NCBI GenBank assembly: GCA_038227745.1
Contig: JBBRPS010000066.1
Span: 1-20,461 of the forward strand
From: DASPXY01 sp038227745
GTDB taxonomy: Bacteria > Planctomycetota > Planctomycetia > Gemmatales > Gemmataceae
Direction of reading: 5' to 3'
Length of the DNA stretch: 20,461 nucleotides
In this document: positions 1 to 6,667 of the stretch, piece by piece
How positions within the stretch are numbered: the first letter of the stretch is position 1
How the letters are laid out: each line of letters begins with the position of its first letter
The notes under the pieces: model-generated
Database searches by the model: none
Told to the model about the DNA's origin: nothing
Seen by the model: only the letters and a program-made list of their open reading frames with translations
Position numbers and translations under genes: made by a program

Positions 1-200
1 GGCACGAGGGCCGAAGCCGGCTCTGCCGGGCAAGGAGGGGAGAGCGCAGGGGAAAAGTCATCCTGATCCATTCCCCTGTTGTAACCGAAGAAGAAGGCCC
101 GTCACAGCTTAGCAGGCAGCTGCGATCACCGAATGCGTACTTGCGGGCAGGCGGTTACGCCCAAGTTGGAGCGGCGAGACGGTGGGTTTCAGCGGGTCCA
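1..200. other. window edge, no gene recognised
   Basis: I see no supportable gene, RNA or repeat here. The stretch lies downstream of the stop codon of the minus-strand PIN toxin gene. Open frames crossing it on the plus strand run antisense to the toxin gene and have no recognisable content. Confidence 0.5.
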
Positions 201-602
201 TCATTGAAGGATTTCCACAGGAATGCCGGTGAATCGGGCCAATCGCACGTCGTGGGTCAGGAAGGCTCCGCAACCCGCTTCGACGGCCGCGGCCAGATGG
301 ATCGCATCCGGCGTTTTGAACGCGTACTTGGCGCGTATCTCAGTGGCACGATCGTAAACGGCCGTCGTGAGCTGCACGCGCTTGACGTCGGGAAGCCGGA
401 AGAAGTTGTCGAAGATGGCCAACCGGATCGCGTCGCCTTGGTTCAACGGCTGGACCCGGCATTCCAGTCGTGTCATGTCGCTGATGACGATCTCGTCTCC
501 CGCCGCGCGCAGTGCCGCGAGCCGTTGCTCGGCGTGTTGATGGAATTGATCGTTCGCGTCCAGGTAATAAATGACGATGACGCTGTCGAGATAGATCAGC
601 AT
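201..602 (-). CDS. PIN-domain ribonuclease toxin (VapC-like)
   Basis: The 133-residue product starts MLIYLDS and has the size and layout of a VapC-type PIN endoribonuclease. The acidic active-site residues are visible: D6 in the first strand, E47 in the TRLEC segment, D99 in TPDAIHLA, and D118 in THD. Toxins of this family cut RNA (often tRNA or rRNA) using Mg2+ held by these residues and are blocked by a partner antitoxin. A longer frame runs upstream to 632, but the ATG at 602 is preferred because the protein then begins directly with the canonical PIN strand. This ATG overlaps the stop of the upstream gene by 7 nt (ATGCTGA), so the two genes are translationally coupled. All four acidic positions are intact, so the enzyme may be active although its neighbourhood is decayed. 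Family assignment is confident; the RNA target is unknown. Confidence 0.9.
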   Translation of the reverse strand: MLIYLDSVIVIYYLDANDQFHQHAEQRLAALRAAGDEIVISDMTRLECRVQPLNQGDAIRLAIFDNFFRLPDVKRVQLTTAVYDRATEIRAKYAFKTPDAIHLAAAVEAGCGAFLTHDVRLARFTGIPVEILQ

Positions 603-907
603 GAGCCGGCTCCCGGATGATGCTTCTCCCACCCCTGTTCCCAGTAGATACCCTCGACGCGGTCATGCTCACCGCGGATCTGCTCCACTTCGGCGGCGAT
701 ATCCACGCCTCGGCGAAAGGTTGCGCCGGACGCTTCCAATTCCGCCCGACACCGCTGGAGGTATTGCCACCAGTCTTCCTTCGCTGGGACCACTGCCGAC
801 TGAACCTGGACTTGCACCCGGCCCGGAGGCAGGTTCGGCTTCTCGTCCAGTTCCAGCGTGCCATCCGGCTTCAGAGTCCCTTCGATCACCGTTTCGTTCA
901 GGCTCAT
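596..907 (-). CDS. probable antitoxin partner of PIN toxin
   Basis: This 103-residue protein begins MSLNETVIEGTLKPDGTLEL and continues with a KPNLPPGRVQVQVQ segment. The N-terminal beta-rich half resembles the short AF2212/DUF104-like antitoxins that sit upstream of PIN toxins; the C-terminal half (about residues 45-103) is charged and helical and would wrap the toxin. A clear GGAGAG ribosome-binding site lies about 7 nt upstream of the ATG. Its stop codon overlaps the toxin start by 7 nt, the usual type II toxin-antitoxin order (antitoxin first). Its own start overlaps the stop of the truncated methyltransferase fragment by ATGA. The role is inferred from position and N-terminal resemblance; I see no clear DNA-binding motif, so autoregulation is uncertain. 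Confidence 0.7.
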   Translation of the reverse strand: MSLNETVIEGTLKPDGTLELDEKPNLPPGRVQVQVQSAVVPAKEDWWQYLQRCRAELEASGATFRRGVDIAAEVEQIRGEHDRVEGIYWEQGWEKHHPGAGSC

Positions 908-1749
908 GGCTGCTCTCCTTTCTTCATTCGTCGAATTCGTCTGATTCGTGGTTTCATTCTACCCGAACAACCCGCCGCCTTCATCCGATTTCGGTTTCTT
1001 TTTTTCGCCCCCTTCTTCTTCTCGTGCAGCCCTTGCTTCACTTCCTCGGCGTAGCGCTCGTGGTTCAGCTTGAGCAGGCGGGCGAGGACTTCTCGGCGGG
1101 CGGGTTCGCTGATCGTGTAGCGGACGCCGATTCGAGTCTCGTGAAAACCGTGATCGAGATTCACCTCGTCCCATCCATAAGCCGCCAGAACGACATCCTC
1201 AATGGCGGCTTGAAGACGCCTAGGATCAATGAATGCTTCCCGTTGCACTTCATCATTGTGAAAAGCATTGTAAAGATCAGTGAACCCAATCTTTTCATCC
1301 AACATGACTCGCTGGCGACTGTCGTAGAACTCCATGCCGCATTTTGCGAGAGTCGGTTGGCTGCCAGACAGAATCGAAGAAGGCCAGGGGAAGGTCAGAA
1401 AGCATTTGCTAATCGAATAGCCAACCCGCTGCCCCATAAATGTTTGCAACTGTTCGACCCAAGCGACATGGCAAGCAGATTGAAGCACAGTGAACAAGTC
1501 ATTCCTATCCGATGCAACGACCACGAGTCGGTCAGAAAACACGATGCCGGCGGGTACGAATGCGAATGCAACGTACTTGCTCACTCGGCCACACACCAGC
1601 GCCTTGGCAATGTTACCAAGCGTCTCGTATAGCTTTGGACGCTTATCCCAATGTTTCCAGTAGCATGTCTCATGAATCTGGTGCGTGAGGGCGTCTCTTG
1701 CTGGCCTTACTAGGTCCGTTACACGGCGAAATGGCAAGATATACCCTAG
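904..1749 (-). pseudogene. C-terminal fragment of type IIG restriction-modification methyltransferase
   Basis: The frame encodes the C-terminal part of an Eco57I/MmeI-like fused DNA methyltransferase-endonuclease. Recognisable segments in order are VRPAR, KRPKLYETLGNIAKALV, the target-recognition stretch AFAFVPAGIVFSDRLVVVA, FTVLQSACHVAW, SISKCFLTFPWP, then VLAAYGWDEVNLDHGFHETR and ISEPARREVLARLLKLNHER. The whole N-terminal half is missing: there is no nuclease PD-(D/E)xK motif, no FxGxG SAM motif and no NPPY catalytic motif. In-frame homology ends near LGYILPFRR, and a stop codon (TAG, 1752-1750 on the minus strand) lies just upstream, at the point where the IS630 remnant begins. A CTAG, a typical IS630 target, sits at 1746-1749. 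A basic tail encoded by the 9-bp repeats replaces the normal end. The product would bind no SAM, so the gene is dead. Its TGA overlaps the antitoxin start. Confidence 0.85.
926..952. repeat. 9-bp periodic ATTCGT repeat
   Basis: Three tandem 9-mers each begin ATTCGT (ATTCGTCGA, ATTCGTCTG, ATTCGTGGT) and are followed by TTCATTC. On the minus strand they encode the basic tail PRIRRIRRMKK of the methyltransferase fragment. They lie just upstream of the antitoxin ribosome-binding site. The tail is foreign to the methyltransferase family, so this is probably noncoding repeat DNA that happens to be read through. Confidence 0.6.
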
Positions 1750-2250
1750 CTACTGGAAAACCGACTACAATGACTTGTAGGGGCAGCTGGTGACCTGACG
1801 CATCCTTCGCACTGGGAGGGTATCCCCATGAAGCCGATTCAACTCACTCCCGAGCAACGCAAGGAAATCGACCGCCGCCGCAAAGCTTCCCACGATCGCC
1901 GCCTCTACCAACGCCTCACGGCCGTCCTGGCGGTCGCCGCGGGCAGAACACGGGCGGAAGTCGCTGACCTGTTGGGAGTCCGTCTCACCCAATTGGGCGA
2001 ATGGCTGCGTATCGTAACCGTTCACCCGACTTCGGGGAACGGGCTTTTTCGCGCGGTCAAATCGCGATTCTTAAGGCGATAGCGTGAGAAACCAGGCACG
2101 TTTTTCCGAACTACTGACGGGCTCAGGCGATCAATTCGGCACACTTTCGGAATGCGGTGAACGGTTACTGCGTATCTTCCGCAACCAAGGACTCGATGCC
2201 CTATGTACCTTAACAGGGTGACCCTGGCCAACTGCCTGCGGACGGGTTCT
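1750..2250 (+). pseudogene. IS630-family transposase, truncated and interrupted
   Basis: The start at 1828 (MKPIQLTPEQRKEIDRR) opens an IS630-type N-terminal helix-turn-helix domain that continues through RTRAEVADLLGVRLTQLGEWLR. The frame is then broken by a 155-bp insertion. If the insertion and one copy of its 8-bp duplication are removed, the reading resumes as WLRIFRNQGLDALCTL, the expected IS630 continuation. A few bases later a small deletion shifts the frame again, and QGDPGQLPADGF (about 2209-2244) matches the conserved GDPG-x-L segment. The DDE catalytic domain is wholly absent, since the homology ends just before the repeat cluster at 2251. This is a dead 5' remnant. No ends could be paired, although the CTAG at 1746-1749 is a plausible left boundary. 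Confidence 0.85.
2014..2168. mobile_element. 155-bp MITE with IS66-like ends, inserted in IS630 gene
   Basis: The element is bounded by perfect 13-bp terminal inverted repeats: GTAACCGTTCACC at 2014-2026 and GGTGAACGGTTAC at 2156-2168. It is flanked by an exact 8-bp direct repeat TGCGTATC (2006-2013 and 2169-2176), the hallmark of a target-site duplication. Excising it restores the IS630 protein sequence across the junction, which independently proves the insertion. A GTAA terminus together with an 8-bp duplication is characteristic of the IS66 family, so this is probably a non-autonomous IS66 derivative. It encodes no transposase. Perfect ends and duplication suggest a fairly recent insertion. 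Confidence 0.88.
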
Positions 2251-2356
2251 AAGAGGCTGTCCGGCAATATTTCCTGGCGAAAACGCTTATTGAAACAAAT
2301 GTTCACCGACTATCTCAGCGTTTTTCACAAGAGGCTGTCCGGAATCGGCAGCCTCT
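2251..2356. repeat. GAGGCTG direct/inverted repeat cluster, possible IS-end remnant
   Basis: AAGAGGCTGTCCGG occurs twice in direct orientation (2251-2264 and 2329-2342), and an inverted copy CAGCCTCT closes the cluster at 2349-2356. Thus AGAGGCTG at 2252 and CAGCCTCT at 2356 form an 8-bp inverted pair bounding about 105 bp. Inside, GAAAACGCT (2279-2287) pairs imperfectly with AGCGTTTTTC (2317-2326). Similar GAGGCTGTC ends occur on IS4/IS5-type elements, but I cannot name the family. The cluster sits exactly between the last IS630 homology and the first ApeA homology, so it marks a second rearrangement junction. Confidence 0.55.
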
Positions 2357-3529
2357 AACATCGGTTCGTACGAGGGCCCGCGGGAGAAGTATCACGCTAG
2401 TAGGGGCTTCTTTGGGTCACATCTGCCGCTGGAGTCAGATTTTTCATTCGAGCAGATGGACCTGCGGCTCGGCGGCCTGGCGGAATGGGCTCACAGCCTG
2501 TCCGGTTTCGCCGACAATCTCTCGCACATGGGTGGGCGAGGTTGTGCCGCTGGCCAATTACGCCATGCCTGCCCCCGTCAGTGCTGACGTGGCGGGGGGA
2601 CCGTGACCCTCGGCTTCAGCATTACTTCAAGCCAAGACTCCCAGGAGTACAAATTCCGCGAGGAGGCGGGGTTGAGCGTTACCTGCGCGCCGCCGAAGTC
2701 CGCCGACGAATTCAATGCGACCTATGTGTACCCTCTGCAGAACCTGATGACGTTTGTCTGCGATCGCGCGCAAGAAGTGGAACGATTCAGCGTGCGGCAG
2801 GGGGCACTGTTGGCGGGCAGTCCTGAGATTCGGGTGATCGGGCCCCGAGTGCTGCCGGAAGAGGACGAGGAGGCCCCGGCCGGCCCGGTCCGCCGTTTTC
2901 AGATGCTTTTTACCTTCGAGGACGTCGAGTTCGCGGATTTGCTTGGAAGATGGCTGAGGCTGACGGATGTCTATGCTGACGCCTGCAGCGTCTTCTTTGG
3001 GCTTCAATATGGACCTCCGACGTACATCGACCTGACATTCGCTTGCGTCGTTCAGGCACTTAGCTTGTATTACGCACGGCGGGAGGATGGACTCGCCCAA
3101 CGCGCTGAGGAGGAAAAACGCCTCAGGGGAGTCGTCGCGGCGCTGACGTCTGCTGATGCCGAGTGGATCGTTGATCACCTGGGACCGCGCCCGTTCCCGC
3201 CGGTGCAGAGTGTGCTCCATACCCTTGTCCACGAACACAGCACGGCCATGAACCCCTTGCTGTCGCACCGGCAGGATCGGTTTGTCAATGAGGTGATGAA
3301 CACTCTACATTATATCATCCACCGTGACTCCGAAGTCGGCTTTGCAGCTAGCTACGGCTCGGACCTCTATTGGTTGATGCAGAAACTGCGTTTCCTCATG
3401 AAGTCATGTTTCCTACGCGAGCTGGGCTTAACGGCCGAGAAAGCCCAGAAGCTGTTTGATCGGAATGCCCTCTACCAGCACGTCTGCCGGCTGGAGACCA
3501 CACGGGAATCGGCCAGGAAAAGTTCGTAA
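2357..3529 (+). pseudogene. ApeA-like HEPN abortive-infection protein, 5'-truncated and frameshifted
   Basis: From 2357 one frame reads YEGPREKYHASRGFFGSHLP and then FEQMDLRLGGLAEWAHSLSGF, which resembles the ApeA N-terminal domain (the segment with a conserved LxxW). Near 2525-2535 homology moves to the next frame (VVPLANYAMPAPVSADVAGG). In the G6 run at 2594-2599 it returns to the first frame (TVTLGFSITSS), which stays open to 3529; there is also an in-frame TGA at 2585-2587. The 308-residue open part from GTG 2603 contains the YVYPLQNLMTFV strand-helix of the N-domain and a C-terminal helical HEPN region (about residues 130-280). HEPN RNases use R-x4-6-H; here the motif reads TLHYIIH, with leucine 235 (CTA, 3305-3307) where arginine is expected and H240 kept. 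ApeA proteins act in anti-phage abortive infection. No upstream start exists because the repeat cluster ends at 2356. A truncated product from 2603 may still be made. Confidence 0.75.
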
Positions 3530-3558
3530 AACCGGCCCTGCTCGGATGCAGGACCCAG

Positions 3559-3681
3559 TGGGTCGTCAATCTTCGCTGGACGGGTTCGTGGCGATAGGGT
3601 GGTAGTTTCGCCTTCAGGCGGGGCGGCCGAAACCGCCTGAAGGCGAAACTACGAACCCGTCAAGCGAAGGTTGATGACCCA
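3559..3681. repeat. 123-bp long hairpin between convergent genes
   Basis: Outer arms 3559-3589 and 3651-3681 match at 28 of 31 positions. Inner arms 3602-3621 (GTAGTTTCGCCTTCAGGCGG) and 3633-3652 pair perfectly over 20 bp around an 11-nt loop, with a 12-nt bulge on the left. The right arm ends directly at the TAA stop of the radical SAM gene, and the left arm starts 29 nt after the ApeA stop. It could act as a bidirectional terminator, but the double-arm structure looks more like a mobile palindromic repeat. There is no T-run. Confidence 0.8.
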
Positions 3682-5493
3682 TTAGTCCGCAGTGCTCACG
3701 AGCTGACGTTCCGGTTCCGCAGACTGTGCGGAGTCGGCCGGCGACACCATCTCCAGCCGCGGCCGCGGCACGTCCGTCATCTTCTTGATCGGCCCGTCCA
3801 TCAGGCCCCTGAACCAGCCCCACCCCTTGCCGATCGACCGGACCAGGCCCACCATGCCGTAGACCTGCCACAGCACTCGCGCGTCCCATAGCGGGTCCTT
3901 CCACTTCAGGATCGCGCGCAGGAAGTTCACCGGGTTGTAGAAGCTGGCGTAGGCCATCCACACGTTCAACTGCTTCCGCCAGGGCTGCGGGTCCTCGGTC
4001 GCGATGGCGTGGTTGCCGTCGTACTGGTAGTCCTGCAGCTTGTGCGCACCCGCCTGCTCGATCACCAGGCCCTTCTGATACGGCTCCTCGTACCCCTTGC
4101 TGCCGACCGACGGCGTCAGGATCGTCACCTGGACGCTCACCGACCCGACCTTGTGCAGGAACCGCACCTGGTTGAGCAGGCCGTAGAGCTGGCCGCGGCT
4201 GTACAGCGGCTGGCCGTCGTGGTGCATCATCATCGGCATCGGGCAGATGCCGATCTCCTTGAGGATCTTGAACAGCTTCTCGGTCTTCTCCGGGCTCTGG
4301 CCCTTCTTGACCAGCTCGGCCGTCATGTCCTCGATGCCGAACCAGATCGCCCGCAGGCCGCCTTCGCGGCACAGCGGCAGCAGGTCCTGGTTCTTGAAGA
4401 CGTCGAACTCCGTCGCCTCGGTGCCGAAGAACATGACGTCGCGGAACGGCCGGCCGCACGCCTTGCTCTTCGCGAACACCTCGAACGTCTCCTCGACCGT
4501 CTCGCGGTTATTGAAGAAGTTGTCGTCGGTGCCGAACTGGGTGCAAATGCCCGTCTGCTCGGCGATGTCCTTCATCTCGTCGCGCAGCCGTTCGGGGCTC
4601 TTGACGCGGAACGTGAACTGGTTGTACGCCGGGATCGGGCAATACGGGCAGTGGAACTTGCAGCCGTGCGTCGTCACGACCGAGACGATGCGGGCGTAAC
4701 GGCACAGTTTCGCGGTCGGAATCGGCCGGGCCGACAGCGTGCGGCGGGAGTGCGGCGGCTCGATCAGGCTGAGGCCGGCCACGGGGTGCGGCAGCTCGTC
4801 GAGGTCCTGCACCAGCCGCTGGACGCCCGTGTTGACCAGGCGCGTCACCGGCTCCTTCTCGTCGCCCTCGACGAAAACCAGGCCGGGGATGTCGTCGAGC
4901 AGGCCGGAGCGGCGCAGGCGATGGAAGGTCTTGCGCGTGTGTTCGCCGCGTCCGCGGAACTCGTTCAGGCGGTTGAGCAACTCCAGCGCAACGAACTCCT
5001 CGCCGGTCACGACCACGTCGGCGCTGTACTGCTCTTGCGGCCCGAAGCGGAAGAAGTCCCACGGCTCGTAGATCGCCTTGGCGCCGCCGGCGAGGATGAA
5101 CGGCCGGGCCGCGCCGAGGCGGTGGGCGTCGGCGATCATCTCCAGCGCGCAGGCGCTGTGGATCTGCATGCTGGAGACGAACAGCATCTCCGGGACGGCG
5201 CCGTCGAGCCGGGCCTCGCGGACGCGGAAGTTCGGGTTCCACTGGCGCATGACCACGCGCTGCCGGGTGAAGCCGGCCCCATAGAGGCTCGACGCGACGG
5301 CGCGCGGGCCGGCCGGCAGCAGGCTCTTGTCAAGAAAGAGGAAGGGGCCGAGGCGGGTGCGGTGGTCAAAGGCGTAACAGACCAGGGTCGGTATGTGTGC
5401 GTTCGCCGGGTTGGCCCGGAGGTTGCGCTCGAGTTCGAGGTACTGGCCCGGTTTGGTGTAGCGGTCGTTGCGGGGACGACTGGGTAATTCCAT
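3682..5493 (-). CDS. radical SAM protein with B12-binding-like N-domain
   Basis: The 603-residue product starts MELPSRPRND at 5493, chosen over an upstream in-frame ATG (5640) because AAAGGA lies about 7 nt before it and the extra N-terminus is low-complexity. Residues about 100-175 (LFVSSMQIHSACALEMI, ILAGGAKAIYEPWDFF, ADVVVTGEEF) follow the Rossmann-like pattern of cobalamin-binding domains, though I see no DxHxxG cobalt-ligand motif. The radical SAM cluster motif is C278-x3-C282-x2-C285 in THGCKFHCPYCPIPAYN. The core runs to about residue 480 and a C-terminal domain of unknown role follows. Such enzymes use a [4Fe-4S] cluster and SAM to make 5'-deoxyadenosyl radicals, often for methylation or ring chemistry on lipids or natural products. 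The substrate is unknown. The DUF374 acyltransferase gene upstream on the same strand suggests, but does not prove, a lipid link. Confidence 0.85.
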   Translation of the reverse strand: MELPSRPRNDRYTKPGQYLELERNLRANPANAHIPTLVCYAFDHRTRLGPFLFLDKSLLPAGPRAVASSLYGAGFTRQRVVMRQWNPNFRVREARLDGAVPEMLFVSSMQIHSACALEMIADAHRLGAARPFILAGGAKAIYEPWDFFRFGPQEQYSADVVVTGEEFVALELLNRLNEFRGRGEHTRKTFHRLRRSGLLDDIPGLVFVEGDEKEPVTRLVNTGVQRLVQDLDELPHPVAGLSLIEPPHSRRTLSARPIPTAKLCRYARIVSVVTTHGCKFHCPYCPIPAYNQFTFRVKSPERLRDEMKDIAEQTGICTQFGTDDNFFNNRETVEETFEVFAKSKACGRPFRDVMFFGTEATEFDVFKNQDLLPLCREGGLRAIWFGIEDMTAELVKKGQSPEKTEKLFKILKEIGICPMPMMMHHDGQPLYSRGQLYGLLNQVRFLHKVGSVSVQVTILTPSVGSKGYEEPYQKGLVIEQAGAHKLQDYQYDGNHAIATEDPQPWRKQLNVWMAYASFYNPVNFLRAILKWKDPLWDARVLWQVYGMVGLVRSIGKGWGWFRGLMDGPIKKMTDVPRPRLEMVSPADSAQSAEPERQLVSTAD

Positions 5494-5612
5494 GAGGGTT
5501 CCTTTCTGCGGGTCGCGGGCTTCCTCCCGGGGCGCCCGGCCGGCCGCTCGCACGCCTGCGGGGCCGCCCGGAACTGCGGAGGTTGCCGTTCTTGTGCAGT
5601 ATATCGAGGGAA

Positions 5613-5640
5613 AGGGTAATAATATGGCTTTCCCTGTCAA
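5613..5640 (-). promoter_or_regulatory. candidate promoter for radical SAM gene
   Basis: On the minus strand a perfect TTGACA (complement of 5635-5640) is followed after 16 nt by TACCCT (complement of 5613-5618), a weak -10. The segment is unusually A/T-rich for this G+C-rich region. The leader to the start at 5493 would be about 110 nt. Planctomycete promoters are poorly defined, so this is tentative. Confidence 0.25.
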
Positions 5641-5719
5641 GGCCTGTGCGAGCGGATCGGGCCGCGTCGCGGAAGATTCATGATAACCTCTTCCTGCGCC
5701 GGGCTTTCAGGGGCGCGGT

Positions 5720-6439
5720 TCACCCGGCGAGCTTTCTTTCGCCCGGCGGCACGGCAGCGGCCGGACGGATGGGCGGGACCCCGGTTTCGGCCCACCCCTC
5801 CGCGGCCGCGGTGGCCTCGAGCAGCCTCTGCTCCGTGTACGTGCGGTACTCCTCCAGCAAATCGCGTTCCGTATGCTGGGCGACGACGATCGGCTCCCCC
5901 GTGACGCAGGTGGCGCGCGACCCGGGGCGAGGCAGGGCGAAGCGGTCCCAGCTCTTCATGCGCCAGGGGCGGTGGTACGCGAACCCCGCCGGCACGATGG
6001 GCATCCCGAGCCGGGCGGAGAGCCAGATCAGCCCCATCTGGACATGGCGACGTGGGCCGCGCGGCCCGTCGGGGGTGATGCCGAGGTGGACATCGCTGCC
6101 GAGTCCGAGGAGGCGGCGCACGGCCTCGATGCCGCCGCGCGTGGTCGAGCCGCGGATGGCCTTGAAACCCAGGCGGTGGATCATTTCGGTCATGAGCTGG
6201 CCGTCGGCGTGCTGGCTGATGAGGACGTGGAAGTTGTGCCCCCCGTAGTGGTACGCCGGCAGGAGCAGGTTCTCGTGCCAGAACGCATAGATGTAGCGCC
6301 CGCGCACGGACCGGCTGCACGGGTTGAGGTTGGGGCCGAGGGGGCAGTAGCGGTAGCGGAGGCTGCCCACCCACGCGCGCAGCAGCCACGCGCCGGCGAG
6401 GCCAGCGGCCTTGATCAGAGTGGGGTTACGCAGTTTCAT
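5720..6439 (-). CDS. DUF374 lysophospholipid acyltransferase family protein
   Basis: The 239-residue protein matches the DUF374 branch of the LPLAT/LpxL acyltransferase superfamily in length and motifs. An N-terminal hydrophobic helix (about residues 8-25) would tether it to the inner membrane. Key segments are FWHENLLLPAYHYGG (residues 53-67), SQHADGQLM with H77 and D79 in the place of the HxxxxD-like catalytic pair, GSTTRGG (97-103), and ITPDGPRGPRR (121-131), the acyl/phosphate-binding loop. Family members transfer an acyl group to a lysophospholipid or lipid A-type acceptor at the cytoplasmic face. GAAAGGT precedes the ATG by about 10 nt. The last 30 residues are proline/alanine-rich and probably disordered. 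The gene lies 226 bp upstream of the radical SAM gene on the same strand. The acceptor cannot be deduced from sequence. Confidence 0.87.
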   Translation of the reverse strand: MKLRNPTLIKAAGLAGAWLLRAWVGSLRYRYCPLGPNLNPCSRSVRGRYIYAFWHENLLLPAYHYGGHNFHVLISQHADGQLMTEMIHRLGFKAIRGSTTRGGIEAVRRLLGLGSDVHLGITPDGPRGPRRHVQMGLIWLSARLGMPIVPAGFAYHRPWRMKSWDRFALPRPGSRATCVTGEPIVVAQHTERDLLEEYRTYTEQRLLEATAAAEGWAETGVPPIRPAAAVPPGERKLAG

Positions 6440-6667
6440 GCCGAGAGACCTTTCTCGAGCACGTCGGCAGGGCGAGGGTCGCGGAGGGCAGTTGACTTGG
6501 TTATCCTATATCACGGCGACGCCGTCCGTGTCAGCATCGGTTTGCGGTCCTGCGGGAACGGCCCGGGCGGTGGGCAAGTCCCGCCGGCGGCGAAACGTCC
6601 TCGCCGCGCCGCGCCGCCCGTGGTACCATAAGCCTTCGTAGACACCGCTGTCGTAACGGGGGCGACC

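Noticed and set aside
1..9. GGCACGAGG at the window start resembles a cDNA cloning adaptor
   Set aside because: It is a single 9-mer match that is likely by chance in G+C-rich DNA, and the rest is ordinary genomic sequence.
4009..5487. 492-codon plus-strand frame
   Set aside because: Antisense to the radical SAM gene, whose CxxxCxxC motif and domain order are clear.
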